Source: Varanus komodoensis (lineage: Eukaryota > Chordata > Lepidosauria > Squamata > Varanidae). From it: a stretch of DNA of 64,000 bases. Positions within the stretch are counted from its first letter, which is position 1, and each line of letters begins with the position of its first letter. The translations under genes were made by a program, and so were the position numbers. The stretch lies in the NCBI RefSeq assembly GCF_004798865.1, contig NW_025335268.1:69832028-69896027 (forward strand), written 5' to 3'. The notes beneath the pieces are model-generated. The model saw only the letters and a list, made by a program, of their open reading frames with translations, did not search any database and was not told where the DNA came from. This document shows, one piece after another, positions 35,315 to 46,354 of the stretch.

Positions 35315-35440
35315 TGTGTTGGGCTCTCCTTTGCTGGAAGCATTTGGCCAAAAGCCTGCCAGATTTCCATGGGTCAGGAATGCTTGTTTGCATCCTGTAC
35401 TGAAACTCTTGTGCTGAGCAGGGTTTGGGCTGGATTAGGG
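35315..35440 (+). mobile_element. Possible old CR1/L3-type LINE 3' end
   Basis: GCTGGAAGCATTTGGCC, GGGTCAGGAATGCTTG and TGCTGAGCAGGGTTTGGGC follow the order of an old CR1-group UTR (GGCATTCAA..AAAGGCTGGA, CAGGGATGCTTT, GAGCAGGGGGTTGGACT). Confidence 0.4.
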
Positions 35441-35469
35441 ATGGGCAAAAAGCTAAACCTCCACATGCT

Positions 35470-35530
35470 TTGGACTTCAGTCCCATTGCCTGGTTTGGCA
35501 GGGCCCTCTGAGAGCTGCAGTCCAAACCAT
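35470..35530. repeat. Possible palindromic MITE-like repeat
   Basis: TTTGGACTTCAGTCCCATTG and GAGAGCTGCAGTCCAAACC are the inverted ends of the GGACTACAACTCCCAT-type reptilian palindrome. Confidence 0.45.
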
Positions 35531-35921
35531 CTGCCGATGCACCAGCAGCCCACCTCTCCACAGTCCATTTCCAGTGTATGATCCTGTGACATCACATCCT
35601 TCCAGGAAGCAGAGTAATGAGTAAAGCATTTTATAGGAGGATAACATGGGTGGAAACCAAGATTCCACGAAATGGTTCTGCCGTGTTCACTATAAAGTGC
35701 GCCAAACTGCTACACCTTTTAAAGCGTCACTTTTTCCACCTTGAGTATCTGGACTAGAAGGCAGAGTGTCACTCTCTGGAATAAAAATGTAAAATAAACT
35801 TGTGAGCTGCACCTTCATGCAGTTAATATTGAGAGTGAGTCTGGTGTAGTGTTTAGAGATTTGAACTGGGACTTGGAAAGTCTGGATTCTCCTCCCCATT
35901 CATCTGTGAAGCTCACCAGGT

Positions 35922-36000
35922 AATTTATTTTATTTTATTTATTTATTAAAACATTTTTATGCCGCCACATTCGCCGAAGCCTCGGGGCGGCTTACAACAA
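35922..36000 (-). mobile_element. Short L2-type LINE tail
   Basis: (ATTTT)n/(ATTT)n tail plus TATGCCGCCACATTCGCCGA and AGCCTCGGGGCGGCTTAC. Only about 80 bp, an extreme 5' truncation. Confidence 0.8.
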
Positions 36001-36221
36001 TAGGGTGATGCCGGGCCATTCACTGAAGCTCAGCTTTCCCTACCTCTCAGGGTTGTTTTGAGAATATAATCGACTGGGACAAGACCATGGAAGCCATATT
36101 GGGTATTTTGAAAAGAGAGAGGAGAGGAGAGGAGAGGAAGGGTAAATGTATTAACAATTTACAATTATTAGGACCAGCCACGTATTTGACATTCTTCCAT
36201 GTTTCTGCAGTTTCAGGTAGA

Positions 36222-36460
36222 AATTTATTATTGCACTGCAGTTTTATCCCACTTTTCTTCCTCTTGCCAAGAGCTCAAGGCCACTGAGAAGGTTCTCCTC
36301 CTCTCAGTTCTGTCTTCACAGCAACAACCCTGTGAGTAGGTCAGACTGAGAGTCTGTGACTAGCCCAGAATCACCCTGTGAGCTCCATTGAGAGGAGACT
36401 AGAACCCAGATCTCCTGAGTCCCAGTCCCGCGCTCTTACCCACTACGCCACACTGGCTCT
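36222..36460 (-). mobile_element. tRNA-derived SINE, copy 7
   Basis: GTTTTATCCCACTTTTC, ACAGCAACAACCCTGTGAG, GGCCATTTT-less core, GACTAGAACCCAGATCTCC and CGCTCTTACCCACTACGCC. Head to tail nearly complete but with several indels. Confidence 0.8.
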
Positions 36461-36794
36461 GTGACGTGTGTCTCGGAGCCCAGGGACCTGACACATCCAC
36501 CCCACATGGGATGCATCTATTACTCTGTCATGCAGGTTGGACTGCAGTGTTGAGTCGAAAGTATAAAGGAGGCCAGTGTGACATGGGCAGCCAAGTCAAA
36601 GGCAGTCTTGCAGGTAGGACATCACTGCCATTGGTAACGCAGGTCTTAGAGCCAAGCTACCAGAATGGCAGCACAGGTCAGAAGACTGAGATGAGGTCTC
36701 CAAACCAAGGCCGTAAAGGCCAGTAGAGCAGCAAGCATTTAAATCTGGCCTGTTTGGCATCCCTTCCCTGTCCTCTAGTTGACATCCTCCCATG

Positions 36795-36880
36795 CGTTTG
36801 ATCACATATCTATACCGCCTAATGGACAAAGATTATAACCTGGCTGGTTACAAAGATTAAAACGTGAAAAATTCAGTCTA
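36795..36880 (-). mobile_element. Possible short old LINE tail
   Basis: CATATCTATACCGCCTAATGG and GCTGGTTACAAAGATTAAAA resemble the antisense end of an L2-group UTR. Confidence 0.35.
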
Positions 36881-36887
36881 TTATTAT

Positions 36888-37035
36888 TCATTACTTTTTT
36901 ATCCCACCTGGAGCTGAAGTTCGCTGGGTGTTGTGCAACATTTAAATCACCCATCCAGATTTCATCCAGACCTGATCCTGCTTAGCTTCCACGATTAGGC
37001 AGGATTAGACCCTTCAGGCTATATGGAAGCTATAT
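36888..37035 (-). mobile_element. 5S rRNA-derived SINE
   Basis: The minus strand reads GGAAGCTAAGCAGGATCAGG followed by TCTGGATGAAATCTGGATGGG. This parallels the 5S rRNA internal promoter (AAGCTAAGCAGGGTCGGGCC then TTGGATGGGAGACC). The rest (TGCACAACACCCAGCGAAC, CCAGGTGGGATAAAA) is the SINE body. This is the SINE3-type head design. Confidence 0.75.
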
Positions 37036-37834
37036 AGCTTCTGGCAAAGTAGTGTAAAACTATTTTCATACAAAAGTATTAAACTATTGTGCACGATTCC
37101 AATGCAAACCCCCCCTTAAAAACCTTTCCATAAATTTCAAATATATTTCAAATGTCAGAGGAGTGTCATCACCTGGCATCTGGACAATGATAATATTGGG
37201 ACCAGATCCTGTTATCTGAGGACCACTGCTGGGAAGACTTTCTCTCTTCTTATCATCTTGAGAACTTCCATCAGAAGAGCACTTGGAGAAGGCCCTCAAG
37301 TGGAGATTGCATTGTACAGCGGCGTTCGTACCAGGAGAGATGCTCCATCATGTATTAAAGTCACGTTCCCACATAGCAGCAAAACTGGGGAATGGTAGAG
37401 CTTTGGATGGGTCCTCATACGGATAGTGAACCGCACTGAGTTTTGTGGTCGGAGGTTCTGTAAGCTTGCCAAAATCCATTAATAGGATGTACACAGCACA
37501 CAAAAGCGATGTTTGCTTTTTGTGTGCTAAGAAATCCAAGCAGTCCCTTGGGTTATTTTGAAAAGACCCAAACGCTCCATCCATTTGTAAGCCTTATCTA
37601 GATCCGATGGAGGATGACTGAGCGACTCCTCCATGGTCCAAACGTATCTTTAAAATGGAAACGTTGCTGCCCAAGCTTGTGGGCCATCGTGTCTGCAGAA
37701 ATGCATCTAATGCATCATTTAATCTTCTCACAGACCTTGGCTGACTTGATAGGATGTCTTTTTAGAAGCATTTGCAGAGAAATGGGAGGCAAATTGTAGC
37801 TTGGGTTCCTTGTTTAGGGTTTGTCAAGCTGTGA
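37036..37834. other. Interval with no recognised gene
   Basis: Low-repeat sequence without a supported exon. Confidence 0.4.
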
Positions 37835-38060
37835 ATTAAAGTCCCGAGTTATGCATAAGTCACTGATGTGTTAATTTGGTAAAAGCCACGAATGAGAAGC
37901 TCATCTTTGTGACTGACAGATAGAGTATTAGCAGCCGTGTCTGTTTTGCTTGGCTTCCTTCTTTCTCCCTTGTAATTGCATCTAAAATTCACATACACAG
38001 AAAGCCAATCTCAGCTGTGGCGATTGGAGCCTATAGCTTTTTGCTTTCATATTTTGGTTC
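37835..38060. promoter_or_regulatory. Candidate conserved non-coding island E
   Basis: Unique block with GAGTTATGCATAAGTCACTG, GTGTTAATTTGG and CTTGTAATTGCATC. It ends just before an (AAAAT)n array. Confidence 0.28.
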
Positions 38061-38063
38061 CTT

Positions 38064-38120
38064 AAAAATAAAATAAAATAAAATAAAATAAAATAAAATA
38101 AAATAAAATAAAATAAAATA
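38064..38120. repeat. (AAAAT)n microsatellite
   Basis: About eleven uninterrupted pentanucleotide units with no LINE tail attached. Confidence 0.95.
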
Positions 38121-38389
38121 TACCTTCAGGCTTTGTACTCTCATGATGAACTGTTGCAAAGGGAAGAGAGTGCACATCAAAAATTGAGCTACACTAATTC
38201 AGGTTATTTTTCAAGTATGGATTTCATGATCAAATTGTTGGTGTTTGAGGGGGTCTTTTTTGCAGAAAAAAAATGTGTTTCCTGTGTATGTGCAGGGAAG
38301 CTCAAAGCACAGCAAATCACAGATCTAGACATTCTGAAATTATAAACATCTCAGACTTTTTTCTTTCATCAGCTGTAGCTTCTCCCCCC

Positions 38390-38600
38390 ACCCCCATCTA
38401 TCTTTGTGATTAAATGGTTTAGCCTTTATGGAAACACTGTGCTTTCTTTGCAGCTTATTTTGCAGGCATCAGGGCTGAGGATTCTTATCTTGCATTCAGG
38501 GCAAGACATGAGATGTAGATATTTAACATAAAATATAATTAAGCATTTTAATTAAAATAGAATAGCTTATATTTTTAAATACAAATTGCAATGTCATAAA
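38390..38600. promoter_or_regulatory. Candidate conserved non-coding island F
   Basis: Unique block with GTGATTAAATGGTTTAGCC, TATAATTAAGCATTTTAATT and AAAATAGAATAGC. Confidence 0.22.
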
Positions 38601-39550
38601 AATATAAAGATATTTCTTGGTTAGCAGGGTCTCCCCTGTCTTCTGGCATTGAGAAGAGCCCAGATGGATCAAAGCAAGGGTCCATATTATCCAGTTTTCT
38701 GTTCGTACCAGAATGTGTGGCTTGTAATTCCTGGGTCAGCAGGTCTCTCCATCCACTGCATCTCCATCCAGGGCTCCACGGTGGCGACCCTGTTTGCAGA
38801 CCAGATTTCAGCACCATGGATAGCACCCACTCAGCTTCTTTAAAGCAGAAAAGAAAAGCTGCAGTGGAAGAGCGGCTCTTCTCACATGCAATTCACCAGC
38901 CCCTGCCCTGGTCCACAAAGTGGCCAGTGAGCTGCCCGTGTGCATAGCAACAGGATTGTGGGATAATAGGATCGCAGAGCTGGAGGCTCCTTCACACTCA
39001 CTCACATTGAAAGCCCCTGGCCAGGGGACCGCTTCCAGCACAGTGGCTTGGAAGAAAGCTCCCCATGCTGAAGAGGCCCTTCCACCCAGGAGTGGCCTTC
39101 CACCGCACTGCGGCTGGGTGCATAGAAAGTGCACTTTTCATCATGCTGGGCCAAACCCGGCACCTACTTTCATGAAAGTCCATCCTCCCTGAGAAAGAGA
39201 CAGTGTTTCTTCTGCTCTGGCAGGGAGGAAGCAAATGCCTTGGCTTTTCTAAGGCAGCAAAAGAAGGGAGGACAGGATTCCATGGCATGGCATGCCATGA
39301 TGCATGGGATTTGTTCAACACAATCTTTCTGTGTCCCATGTTTGCCAAGTGTCTCTCACGCCAGCACCTGCTCACTGACAGAGATTTGGCACTGCTTGGG
39401 CTATTTCTCATTAGTGCCAGGGATGTGTGAGAGATCAGATTTGTGGGTGGGAATTCGTCTGATTCCCCAAGTCAGCTGCCCAGACTCTGGTCTGCTTTGT
39501 AGCAGCCATGAGCCCTAGCGCCTGGTGAGCATCCTCATTATTTGTGCCGT
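38601..39550. other. Interval with no recognised gene
   Basis: GC-richer; frames of 108-137 codons on both strands (38808-39134, 38998-39411, 39129-39518) overlap and show no domain. Confidence 0.4.
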
Positions 39551-39559
39551 GCTCCCCAG

Positions 39560-39735
39560 GAATAAAGCCCCGTGTGATGTTGTGCAAAGAGAGCACACTC
39601 TGTGTGACATGCAGCAGTCTTTTGTTGCATGTCACATGGAAGAAGGTTGCTGGTTGCACAGCTGGATCTCTGCGAGCATGTGCAGGATTCCTTGCGGCTT
39701 GGCTCACTTTCTGAGGATAGGCAAAGCATGAAAGG
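39560..39735 (-). repeat. Unclassified interspersed repeat, copy 4
   Basis: Minus strand: CTCAGAAAGTGAGCCAAGCC, GCACATGCTCGCAGAGATC, GCTGTGCAACCAGCAACC, TTCTTCCATGTGACATGC. It is the most complete copy and the best query for the family. Confidence 0.58.
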
Positions 39736-39950
39736 AGGTCTGCACACACTAGAGAGGGGCAGATCCCACAGAGTTTCTTCACAACACTGCTTAGTGTGAC
39801 TGTGCAAATTCCTCCACGAGCAGAACAAATTAATCTACAAACACACAGGATCCTTGTGACTTAATAAAGTTGTGAAATCTGCAGGTCCAAATCACAGAAA
39901 TTCAACCTCACTTGAAGCCATTGCAGATTTTTCTGGCATCCTACTTGCAA

Positions 39951-40415
39951 GTGGTTGGAATCAGCACGGCGAAGGGCCACTAGGATGGTGGCTGGTTTGC
40001 AGGGGAAGCCGTACGAGGAGAGACTGAGGGAGCTGGGTCTCTTCAGCCTGGAGAGGAGGAGACTCAGAGGGGACCTGTTAGCCACATACAGGTATGTGAG
40101 GGGGTGCCATGCAGAAGTGGGTCATGAACTTTTTTCCCCTGCAGTGGACGGCAGGATGCGTTCCAATGGAGCAAAGTTCCAGGAACCAAGATTTAAGGAG
40201 GATGCCAGGAAGTACTTCCTGGTTAGGACCCTGAGGGTATGGAATGGGCTTCCACAGGAGGTGGTTGAAGCCCCAACAGTGGGAGTGTTCAAGGACAGAC
40301 TGGACATCCACATGGTAGGCCTGTCATCAGTGGAGCCGGCTGGAGCCGGGGGGGTCAGACTAGATGGCTCAGGAGGCCCCTTCTGACTCACTCTGTTTCT
40401 GTGTGTCTAAGTGTA
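39951..40415 (+). pseudogene. CR1 LINE C-terminus, 143 codons open, with 3' UTR
   Basis: The frame 39955-40386 encodes [40 protein letters not shown], then ARKYFLVRTLRVWNGLPQEV and VFKDRLDIHMVG. This is the standard C-terminal end of CR1 ORF2 after the RT. The frame runs into the UTR (GGTCAGACTAGATGGCTCAGG) without a break. The tail is CTGTTTCTGTGTGTCTAAG. Truncated 5' of the QRRAT motif, hence dead, but little decayed. Confidence 0.9.
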
Positions 40416-40469
40416 GGAGTTGGGCAAAGGGCCTTCTTTTTGTTCATTTCTCTCTCAAAATGCACTTCT

Positions 40470-40828
40470 GTTACAGCATTGCCTCTTTGAAAGAGGTCAG
40501 GAGACAGAGTACTCGGAGGAGGGCCTTCTCTGCAGTGGCGCCCTGACTATGGTATGCGCTCCCTAGAGAGGTCCGCCTGGTGCCATCATTATACGCTTTT
40601 CGGCACCAGGTGGACCTCTCTAGGGAGCGCATTTTTTATTTGACCAATATTTTAACATATAGTAATTTTAATTGTGTTAGATTTATGTAATTTATTTTAA
40701 ATAGGTTAGTAGTATTATGCTCGGTGTGGAACAGTTAATTTACTTATTGAGGATTGAAATAATGTTGTAAGCCATCCAGAGACGACAGTGAGGGACGGCC
40801 TACAGATTTTCTAAATAAATAAATAAAT
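40470..40828 (+). mobile_element. L2-type LINE 3' end carrying a fold-back
   Basis: Starts in the C-terminal module (AGACAGAGTACTCGGAGGAG, GGGCCTTCTCTGCAGTGGCG) and ends with GTAAGCCATCCAGAGACGAC and (AAAT)n. In place of the usual GGCGCCAGGTGAAGACCTTT part it has a reverse-complement copy of the preceding 29 bases (see 40556-40630). Confidence 0.85.
40556..40630. repeat. 29-bp inverted repeat inside an L2 tail
   Basis: Left arm 40556-40584 and right arm 40602-40630 pair over 29 bases with one mismatch around a 17-base loop. Other L2 copies have only the short GGCGCC pair here, so the long arm is a change private to this copy. Confidence 0.95.
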
Positions 40829-41282
40829 TGTGGAGCTTTCAATGCCCCAGCCTTTCCCAGAATGCCCAGGATAGCCTGCTATCTTCTAAGCATGCAGATA
40901 CGTTGTGCTTGAAGAGCTTTGCACTAGTGGGAGAAAGAAAAGGGCCTTTAGCACTTGAATCCAGTGGCTGTGGGACCTTGTGCAGATGGCCAGCAGGCAC
41001 CCCAGAGCTTCGCCTCCAGCTTCAGCAAAACGCTCCAAGGTTGGAGCTGTGACTTCGTGTGCAAAATGCTCTCCCCTTGTTCTCGGAGCTGGCACCGTTC
41101 TTTGCCAGTTGTCCATTTTCTGTGGCTCTCAGAAGATTGACTTTGCAGCTGGTGCAGGGAGGGGAGAAATGGAGCTCTGGTGATATAGGAGGAATCCGAG
41201 CAGCCCATGCTCCTCATAAGGAAAAACAAAGCAACATCTCCTCGGCTCTTCTACCTTCCCCACTCCCTGCTGACATCCTTAT
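40829..41282. other. Interval with no recognised gene
   Basis: Frames on both strands at 40886-41394 overlap; no domain seen. Confidence 0.4.
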
Positions 41283-41420
41283 CATAGGAACAAAAGAGGA
41301 TATGTTGGATCAGACCAAAGGTTTACCTAGACCAGCATTCCGTCCAGGTGGTAGCCAACCATGGAAGGCCTTGGCAATTATAGGCAGCCTATAAATACAC
41401 GTATAAATATAAATGAATAA
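41283..41420 (+). repeat. Interspersed repeat fragment plus L2-like tail
   Basis: TATGTTGGATCAGACCAAAGG and CTAGACCAGCATTCCGTCC follow the common reptilian order (TGCTGGATCAGACCAA, CATCTAGTCCAGCATCC). Then GAAGGCCTTGGCAATTATAGG and AAATGAATAAA resemble an L2-type tail. Family uncertain. Confidence 0.45.
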
Positions 41421-41511
41421 AAAACAGCTGCCTGCAATAAACACAGAACTCGGTCCTAGTCTCATTGTTCCTCTTTTCCCAGCACTTTTGCATTTTCCTT
41501 CTGAGTCTTCC

Positions 41512-41735
41512 TTTGTTGTTGTTAGTCACAAAGTCGTGCCTGACCCATCGCGACCCCATGGACAACATTCCTCCAGGCCTTCCTGTCCTCCACCATCCCC
41601 TGGAGTCCACTCACGCCGACTGCTTCCGTGACTCCATCCAGCCACCTCATCCTCTGCTGCCCCCTTCTTCTTTCACCATCAATTGTTCCCAGCATTAGGC
41701 TCTTCTCCAGGGAGTCCTTCGTTCTCATTAGGTGG
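41512..41735 (-). pseudogene. BovB LINE 3' end, antisense
   Basis: The minus-strand frame 41522-41728 encodes KDSLEKSLMLGTIDGERRRG, QQRMRWLDGVTEAVGV and EDRKAWRNVVHGVA. This is the C-terminus of BovB ORF2, equal to 59101-59290 of the long copy. The element's 3' end, GTCACAAAGTCGTGCCTGACC on the plus strand, lies at the left next to GTTGTTGTTA. The frame is open throughout, so the copy is relatively young. Confidence 0.9.
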
Positions 41736-42174
41736 CCACAAACTCTCCTGTTCCAGGGGCTGGTATTAGGTTCACCCCACCATTTACTTGGGAGGTACGT
41801 GCATCACTCTTTTTGCACACTATGGAGAGTTTCCCCAGAAGTCCTTAGAATGTCTGTGAACATTCCGTCGCCTCACAGGCCCTGAACCTACAGAAGTGAG
41901 CCATGCTAACAAGCAAGCTCTGCCCAACATATAGGCAACATTCTCTTGATAGTTACACACATATGAATGATTTTATGTTCCACAAACCTTTCTTTTAGAT
42001 GGTATTCCATTTTCAAAGAACTCCTTGAAGCAACTCTTTCTGCAACACTGGATCTCCTGGTTGGAACATTAGCTGTGAACAAACCTTAAGATAAGCATTT
42101 GAAGGGAGAGGCAAACATTAACTCTTGACAATGGCTTCTTAGAGCCAATAGAGCAATATTCCCAGTAATACTCT
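41736..42174. other. Interval with no recognised gene
   Basis: Starts immediately at the BovB truncation point. Nothing named. Confidence 0.4.
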
Positions 42175-42425
42175 AGGTCTAAATGTACTGCTGATATTTT
42201 AATGAAATCTGTCTGTCAACTCTTCCGACAGTTGCTATAAACAGCGACACGGTTTTCCAGGAGACGCCTGGCTGCCATGGACATTTCAGAGGCTTTCCAC
42301 GGCAACCTAACGAAGACGGCACATCGTTCCTCCTCATCTGCATTAATTAGAGAGGCAGATGCATCACATAAATCATTAGAGTGCAATTAAAACTTGCCAT
42401 TTGAATTCAAAGGGTTTAACAATCC
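42175..42425. promoter_or_regulatory. Candidate conserved non-coding island G (best of the set)
   Basis: Unique, non-repetitive and GC-balanced. It has CAGTTGCTATAAACAGCGAC, CTGGCTGCCATGGACATTTC, CCACGGCAACC, then GCATTAATTAGAGAGGCAG and ATAAATCATTAGAGTGCAAT. The word density suggests packed factor sites. CpGs are retained (CGACACGG, CACGGC, ACGAAGACGG), which is unusual for neutral DNA here. Confidence 0.42.
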
Positions 42426-42639
42426 CTCCCCACCCTCACAGATGGATAAAGAGGACTTCCCCCCCTTCTTCTTTCTTCCCTCTCCCCCCACCCCATCTTT
42501 ACATTTCAAGCCACTCACTGATAAATTCAAGTCTCTTGTCAAAAAGTGCTTGGGGACGTAGCTGTGGCTGCCACGCCATCGGGAATGACTTGAGAAACAG
42601 CGAGGAAATCAAGTGCCTTCTTAGCACCCCTAAATAGGC

Positions 42640-42880
42640 TGATGCCTCTAACTCCTAAAACCATAACAGCTCACTGGTAATTTCTGTCATTCCTACAATA
42701 TAGTTTTAGAAGAGATTTAAAAAATATGTATTGCTGCCATTTCCTCACATGCCACGTTTCACCTTCTCTATGCTCCTGTTTTGTAGCACTCTTTGCAGTT
42801 AAAATTGACTTCACTTCTTCAAATGACACATCTCTTTAAGCCTTATCAGTTCAAAGAAAGCTAATAAGCATAGCTAGGTT
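42640..42880. promoter_or_regulatory. Candidate conserved non-coding island H
   Basis: Unique AT-rich block with GTAATTTCTGTCATTCC and CATCTCTTTAAGCC; composition-based call. Confidence 0.2.
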
Positions 42881-43664
42881 TAAAAGGATTAGCTTGGGTA
42901 GGAATTCTCAAATTTTTCAAACACCCTGGATCATATTTGCCATAGGAAGAGGAGAAATGGGGAGGGGAGATGCAGCCAACCTTCCTTAGAAACTCTCCTC
43001 TTTTCTCAGATGTGCATGCAATTAAGTCTTAAGAGGTCAAAGGCATGAGGACGCAACTCACACATCTGGGACAGGGCTCCTGCTAAAGAGCAGCCAACGC
43101 TGATAGGCATCTTGATTTGGATGGCTTTGAGAAAGTATAAATGCTGAGACCACAACAACGGTGTGTTGCTAAAATCTGGAATGCAGGCACCGATCACGGT
43201 CTTGCCATGGCTCTGAGGAGTCCCCCAAAGGAAGCCGCTCTGATGGCCCATGCTGGAGAATGCATTCTGGCCGTGTTCTTCTCCCACTGAAGAGACCTTC
43301 AGTGAATGGGCCCTTGGCGCTGATTTGGCATTATTACTACTCTGTAGTCAAAGCTTTCTGGGTGGTTTGTAGAGAATGAGGCACCCCGAACTGCTCTGCA
43401 ATACAGCAAGGATGATCACAATGGTATATGATGGATGGAAAGAATTAATTCTCTAGCAGCTAGTGTGAAGAAGCCTAGGAGGGGTGACCGGATGAGGCCA
43501 TGGTCCCTGCTGATCCAGCAGTTCCAATGCTTTGAAGATGTGAGCTCCAGCTTCGTCAGATCATTGCAGCATTAATGCACAATGGGAATCCCACACTAAA
43601 GGGCTGTCTCCTTCTGGGAATGCTGGGAAAAATGTACTGTGTGGTCCCTCTAAGCTTAATGTTT
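42881..43664. other. Interval with no recognised gene
   Basis: No exon or named repeat supported. Confidence 0.4.
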
Positions 43665-43667
43665 AGT

Positions 43668-43955
43668 GTGTTGTTGTTTAGTTGCAAAGTCGTGTCCAAC
43701 CCATCACGACCCCATGGAGAACATCCCTCCAGGCTCTCCTGTCCTCCACCATCTCCCGGAGCCCACCCAAGCCCACACCCACCACCCCAGTGACCCCATC
43801 CAGCCACCTCATCCTCTGCCATCCCCTTCTCCTTTTGCCGTCAACCGTTCCCAGCATCAGGGTCTTCTCCAGTGAGTTGTTCCTTCTCATTAGATGGGCA
43901 CAATATTTGAGTTTCATCTTCAGTATCTGGCCTTCTAAGTTTAGTGGGTGGGTCA
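43668..43955 (-). pseudogene. BovB LINE 3' end, antisense, second copy
   Basis: The frame 43678-43956 on the minus strand reads EGQILKMKLKYCAHLMRRNN, SLEKTLMLGTVDGKRRRG, then EDRRAWRDVLHGVVMG. It reaches about 60 bp further 5' than the 41.5 kb copy and is open. Its 3' end starts with TTGTTGTTTAGTTGCAAAGTC on the plus strand. Confidence 0.9.
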
Positions 43956-44828
43956 AAGTAAATGTACAAGGTTAAAAGTATCCCCTGAACTGCTATGTTT
44001 CTGCAAGATTCCTCTTTTTATATGTGGGCAACGTTTGCAAAAGCATCATGCTTTGTTTTGCAAATTTTTGCAAGGCATTCCATGCTGCCACAAATACTTT
44101 TGAGGGGAACGCAACTTCTCATTAATGTGGATGGATCTGATCTTCCTGATCAGTCTGTATATGATCAGGCGTTTCTCTTGATGCGTGCAAAATTTTAGTA
44201 TTGTCAACTAAGTTTCAGTCTCTCCACCACCTGAACAACTTTGGAATCTTCATATCTTCCCAACATCTTCTGGTAATCCAAGATTTCCAGTAGTTTTCAA
44301 TGATTTACGGTTTCCACATTTCAGCTTATATTCTCTGTAACGGATTAATCTCCTCTACTTTAAAGTTCTTTGATGGGTTACTGATTCTTCTTTGTGTGTT
44401 GTTTATGTATTTATTGCATCTCCTGCTTGAGAGCAAGAAACGGGGTGCTTTTTCCAACAATACAATGTTATGAAGAATCTCCTGGATGATGTAGAACAGG
44501 GATTTCCAGTGACCCTACTCTCCAGAAACACTGTTCTTCTAGGCTGCAAGCCATGACAACATTCATATGTCGATGAGCAAGACTGGAATAACCCTCAAAA
44601 TGCTGCTATTTCATCCTTCTCTCACCTTGGTTGACCACCTCCTCTGATGTTAATATAGATAACCTCTCCAACTATTTCCCAGGTGTCCTGGGCTGTTTAC
44701 TTACAATTTCCTTACAATGTACCAGGAAACTTTGTCCCTGTCTATTAAGGACCATCTCAACCATACTGGAACTGTAGTAGCTATGGTCGTCACCCTCATG
44801 TACATATTGAGTGATTTGATGTAAATAT
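43956..44828. other. Interval with no recognised gene
   Basis: AT-rich; the part near 44010-44160 has TTTGCAAATTTTTGC words as in the TGCA-rich stretches elsewhere. No gene. Confidence 0.4.
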
Positions 44829-45265
44829 GTTGTTGTTATGTGCTGATAAGTCATCTCTGACTTATGGTTATTCTACTCCAAAATGTCCTATCCTTGGCAT
44901 ACCTGCTTAGCTGTTCTAAATCCAAGGTTGTATCTTCTTTTATAAAGTCAATCCCTCTCGTATCTGGTCTTCCTTTTCTTCTGCCTTCAACCTTCCCTAG
45001 CATGATTGTCTTCTCCAAGGAGCCTTGCCTTCTGATGCTGTGTCAGGCAGCCTCAGTTTTGGCTTGATTTGTTCCAGGACCCACTTCTTCTTTCTGTCCG
45101 TCCCGGATATTCACAAAGATCTCCTCCAGCACCATGCTTTGAACACATCGATTTTCTTCCCGTCAGCTTTCTTCACTGTCCAACTATCACATCCATACAT
45201 AGTGATCAGGAATACAATGGTGTGAATGATCTTGATACACCCTTCCATTTGATGATCTTTCTATA
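44829..45265 (-). pseudogene. RTE-like LINE C-terminal region, antisense
   Basis: The minus strand, from the right, gives a CTATGTATGGATGTGATAG (YGCDSW) stretch and sequence matching VKKADGKKIDVFKAWCWRRS. Next are the WVLEQIKPK-like part, the basic EEKEDQ region and CATAAGTCAGAGATGACTTA with the ACAACAACA tail at the left. It is organised like BovB (YG.ESWT.KKAEHRRIDAFE) but with a different sequence, hence a sister RTE-like family. Broken by several stops. Confidence 0.72.
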
Positions 45266-46319
45266 CACATAGCTATATTCTGCACTTCACATGCCAATTG
45301 GCATTCCCAGGTCAGCTTAAAAAGTGAATTAAAAAGGGAGGGAGGGAGGAAGGGAGGGAGAGAACTTCAATATTATCCACACACCCCCTGATACCATAAC
45401 AATAACATGGCGGCAGAACTCAAGAGACTGAAAGGTCTGATCAAGCTAAAGACTCCTAGCAACTTCAAAGCTTTGTTTGTTTTTTAAAGGCTGCAGAAAT
45501 TCAAGAAAGCAAGGATTTGCCTGATGTTGGAATGAAAGCAAAATGTTTCCCTGGTGAGTTTCCCTTGGAGAGGACTCCACCAAGAAGGAGCCACCCGTGA
45601 GAACTGCCTACTTTGCCTCAGCTATTGGGAGTTCCCAAAGAAGATACACAAAGGAAGATTGGTCCAGAAAAGACAAAGGATCTAACAAATACCTGAGCCT
45701 CAAACCATGTAGACATCTTAAGCTCTGTAGATGTGTGCTCAGGTTATGAACTCCTGGGAAGGGAGGAATGAAAATTAAATGTGTATCCTGAAAGAACCCT
45801 TCAACAGGTATCTTATCATTGGTCCTTTCTCGTGAGATAAGTGAGATAGTAATACAGTAAAATGCATCTAAAGTAACACATGCCTTCTCCCGCAGCTGTT
45901 GAAGAGCAGCTAGTGTTCACCATCAATGCACCTTGAGTAGATCTTGGTAGAGTCTTGAGGGGCCAAATACAGATGTGGAAGATGCAATTTCTGGGTTTGC
46001 CAGTTGCCAATCTCAGGGATCGAAATTGCTTTGCTTGACACGAATCGTAAAGAGTCGGAATGGAGGTCCTTGAGGGAACGAAGTGACACATCTCCACCAA
46101 GGAAGAGTGCTACCAATAAGGAAGCATTCTCTGATTTGACTAGAGAAAAATGTCTCTCTTATTGAACAAAAGGAAAAGGAAGGAAGAAAAGGAGGGAGGG
46201 AGGGAGGGAGAATATGGCATTGTGACCCTGGCCAAAACTACCTCATGCATTAGTGTAACTGAGACTCTAGGACTTGCTCAGTCGGAATAGACTAAACACA
46301 CGGCTGTCTCTAGCCACTT

Positions 46320-46354
<35 letters not shown>

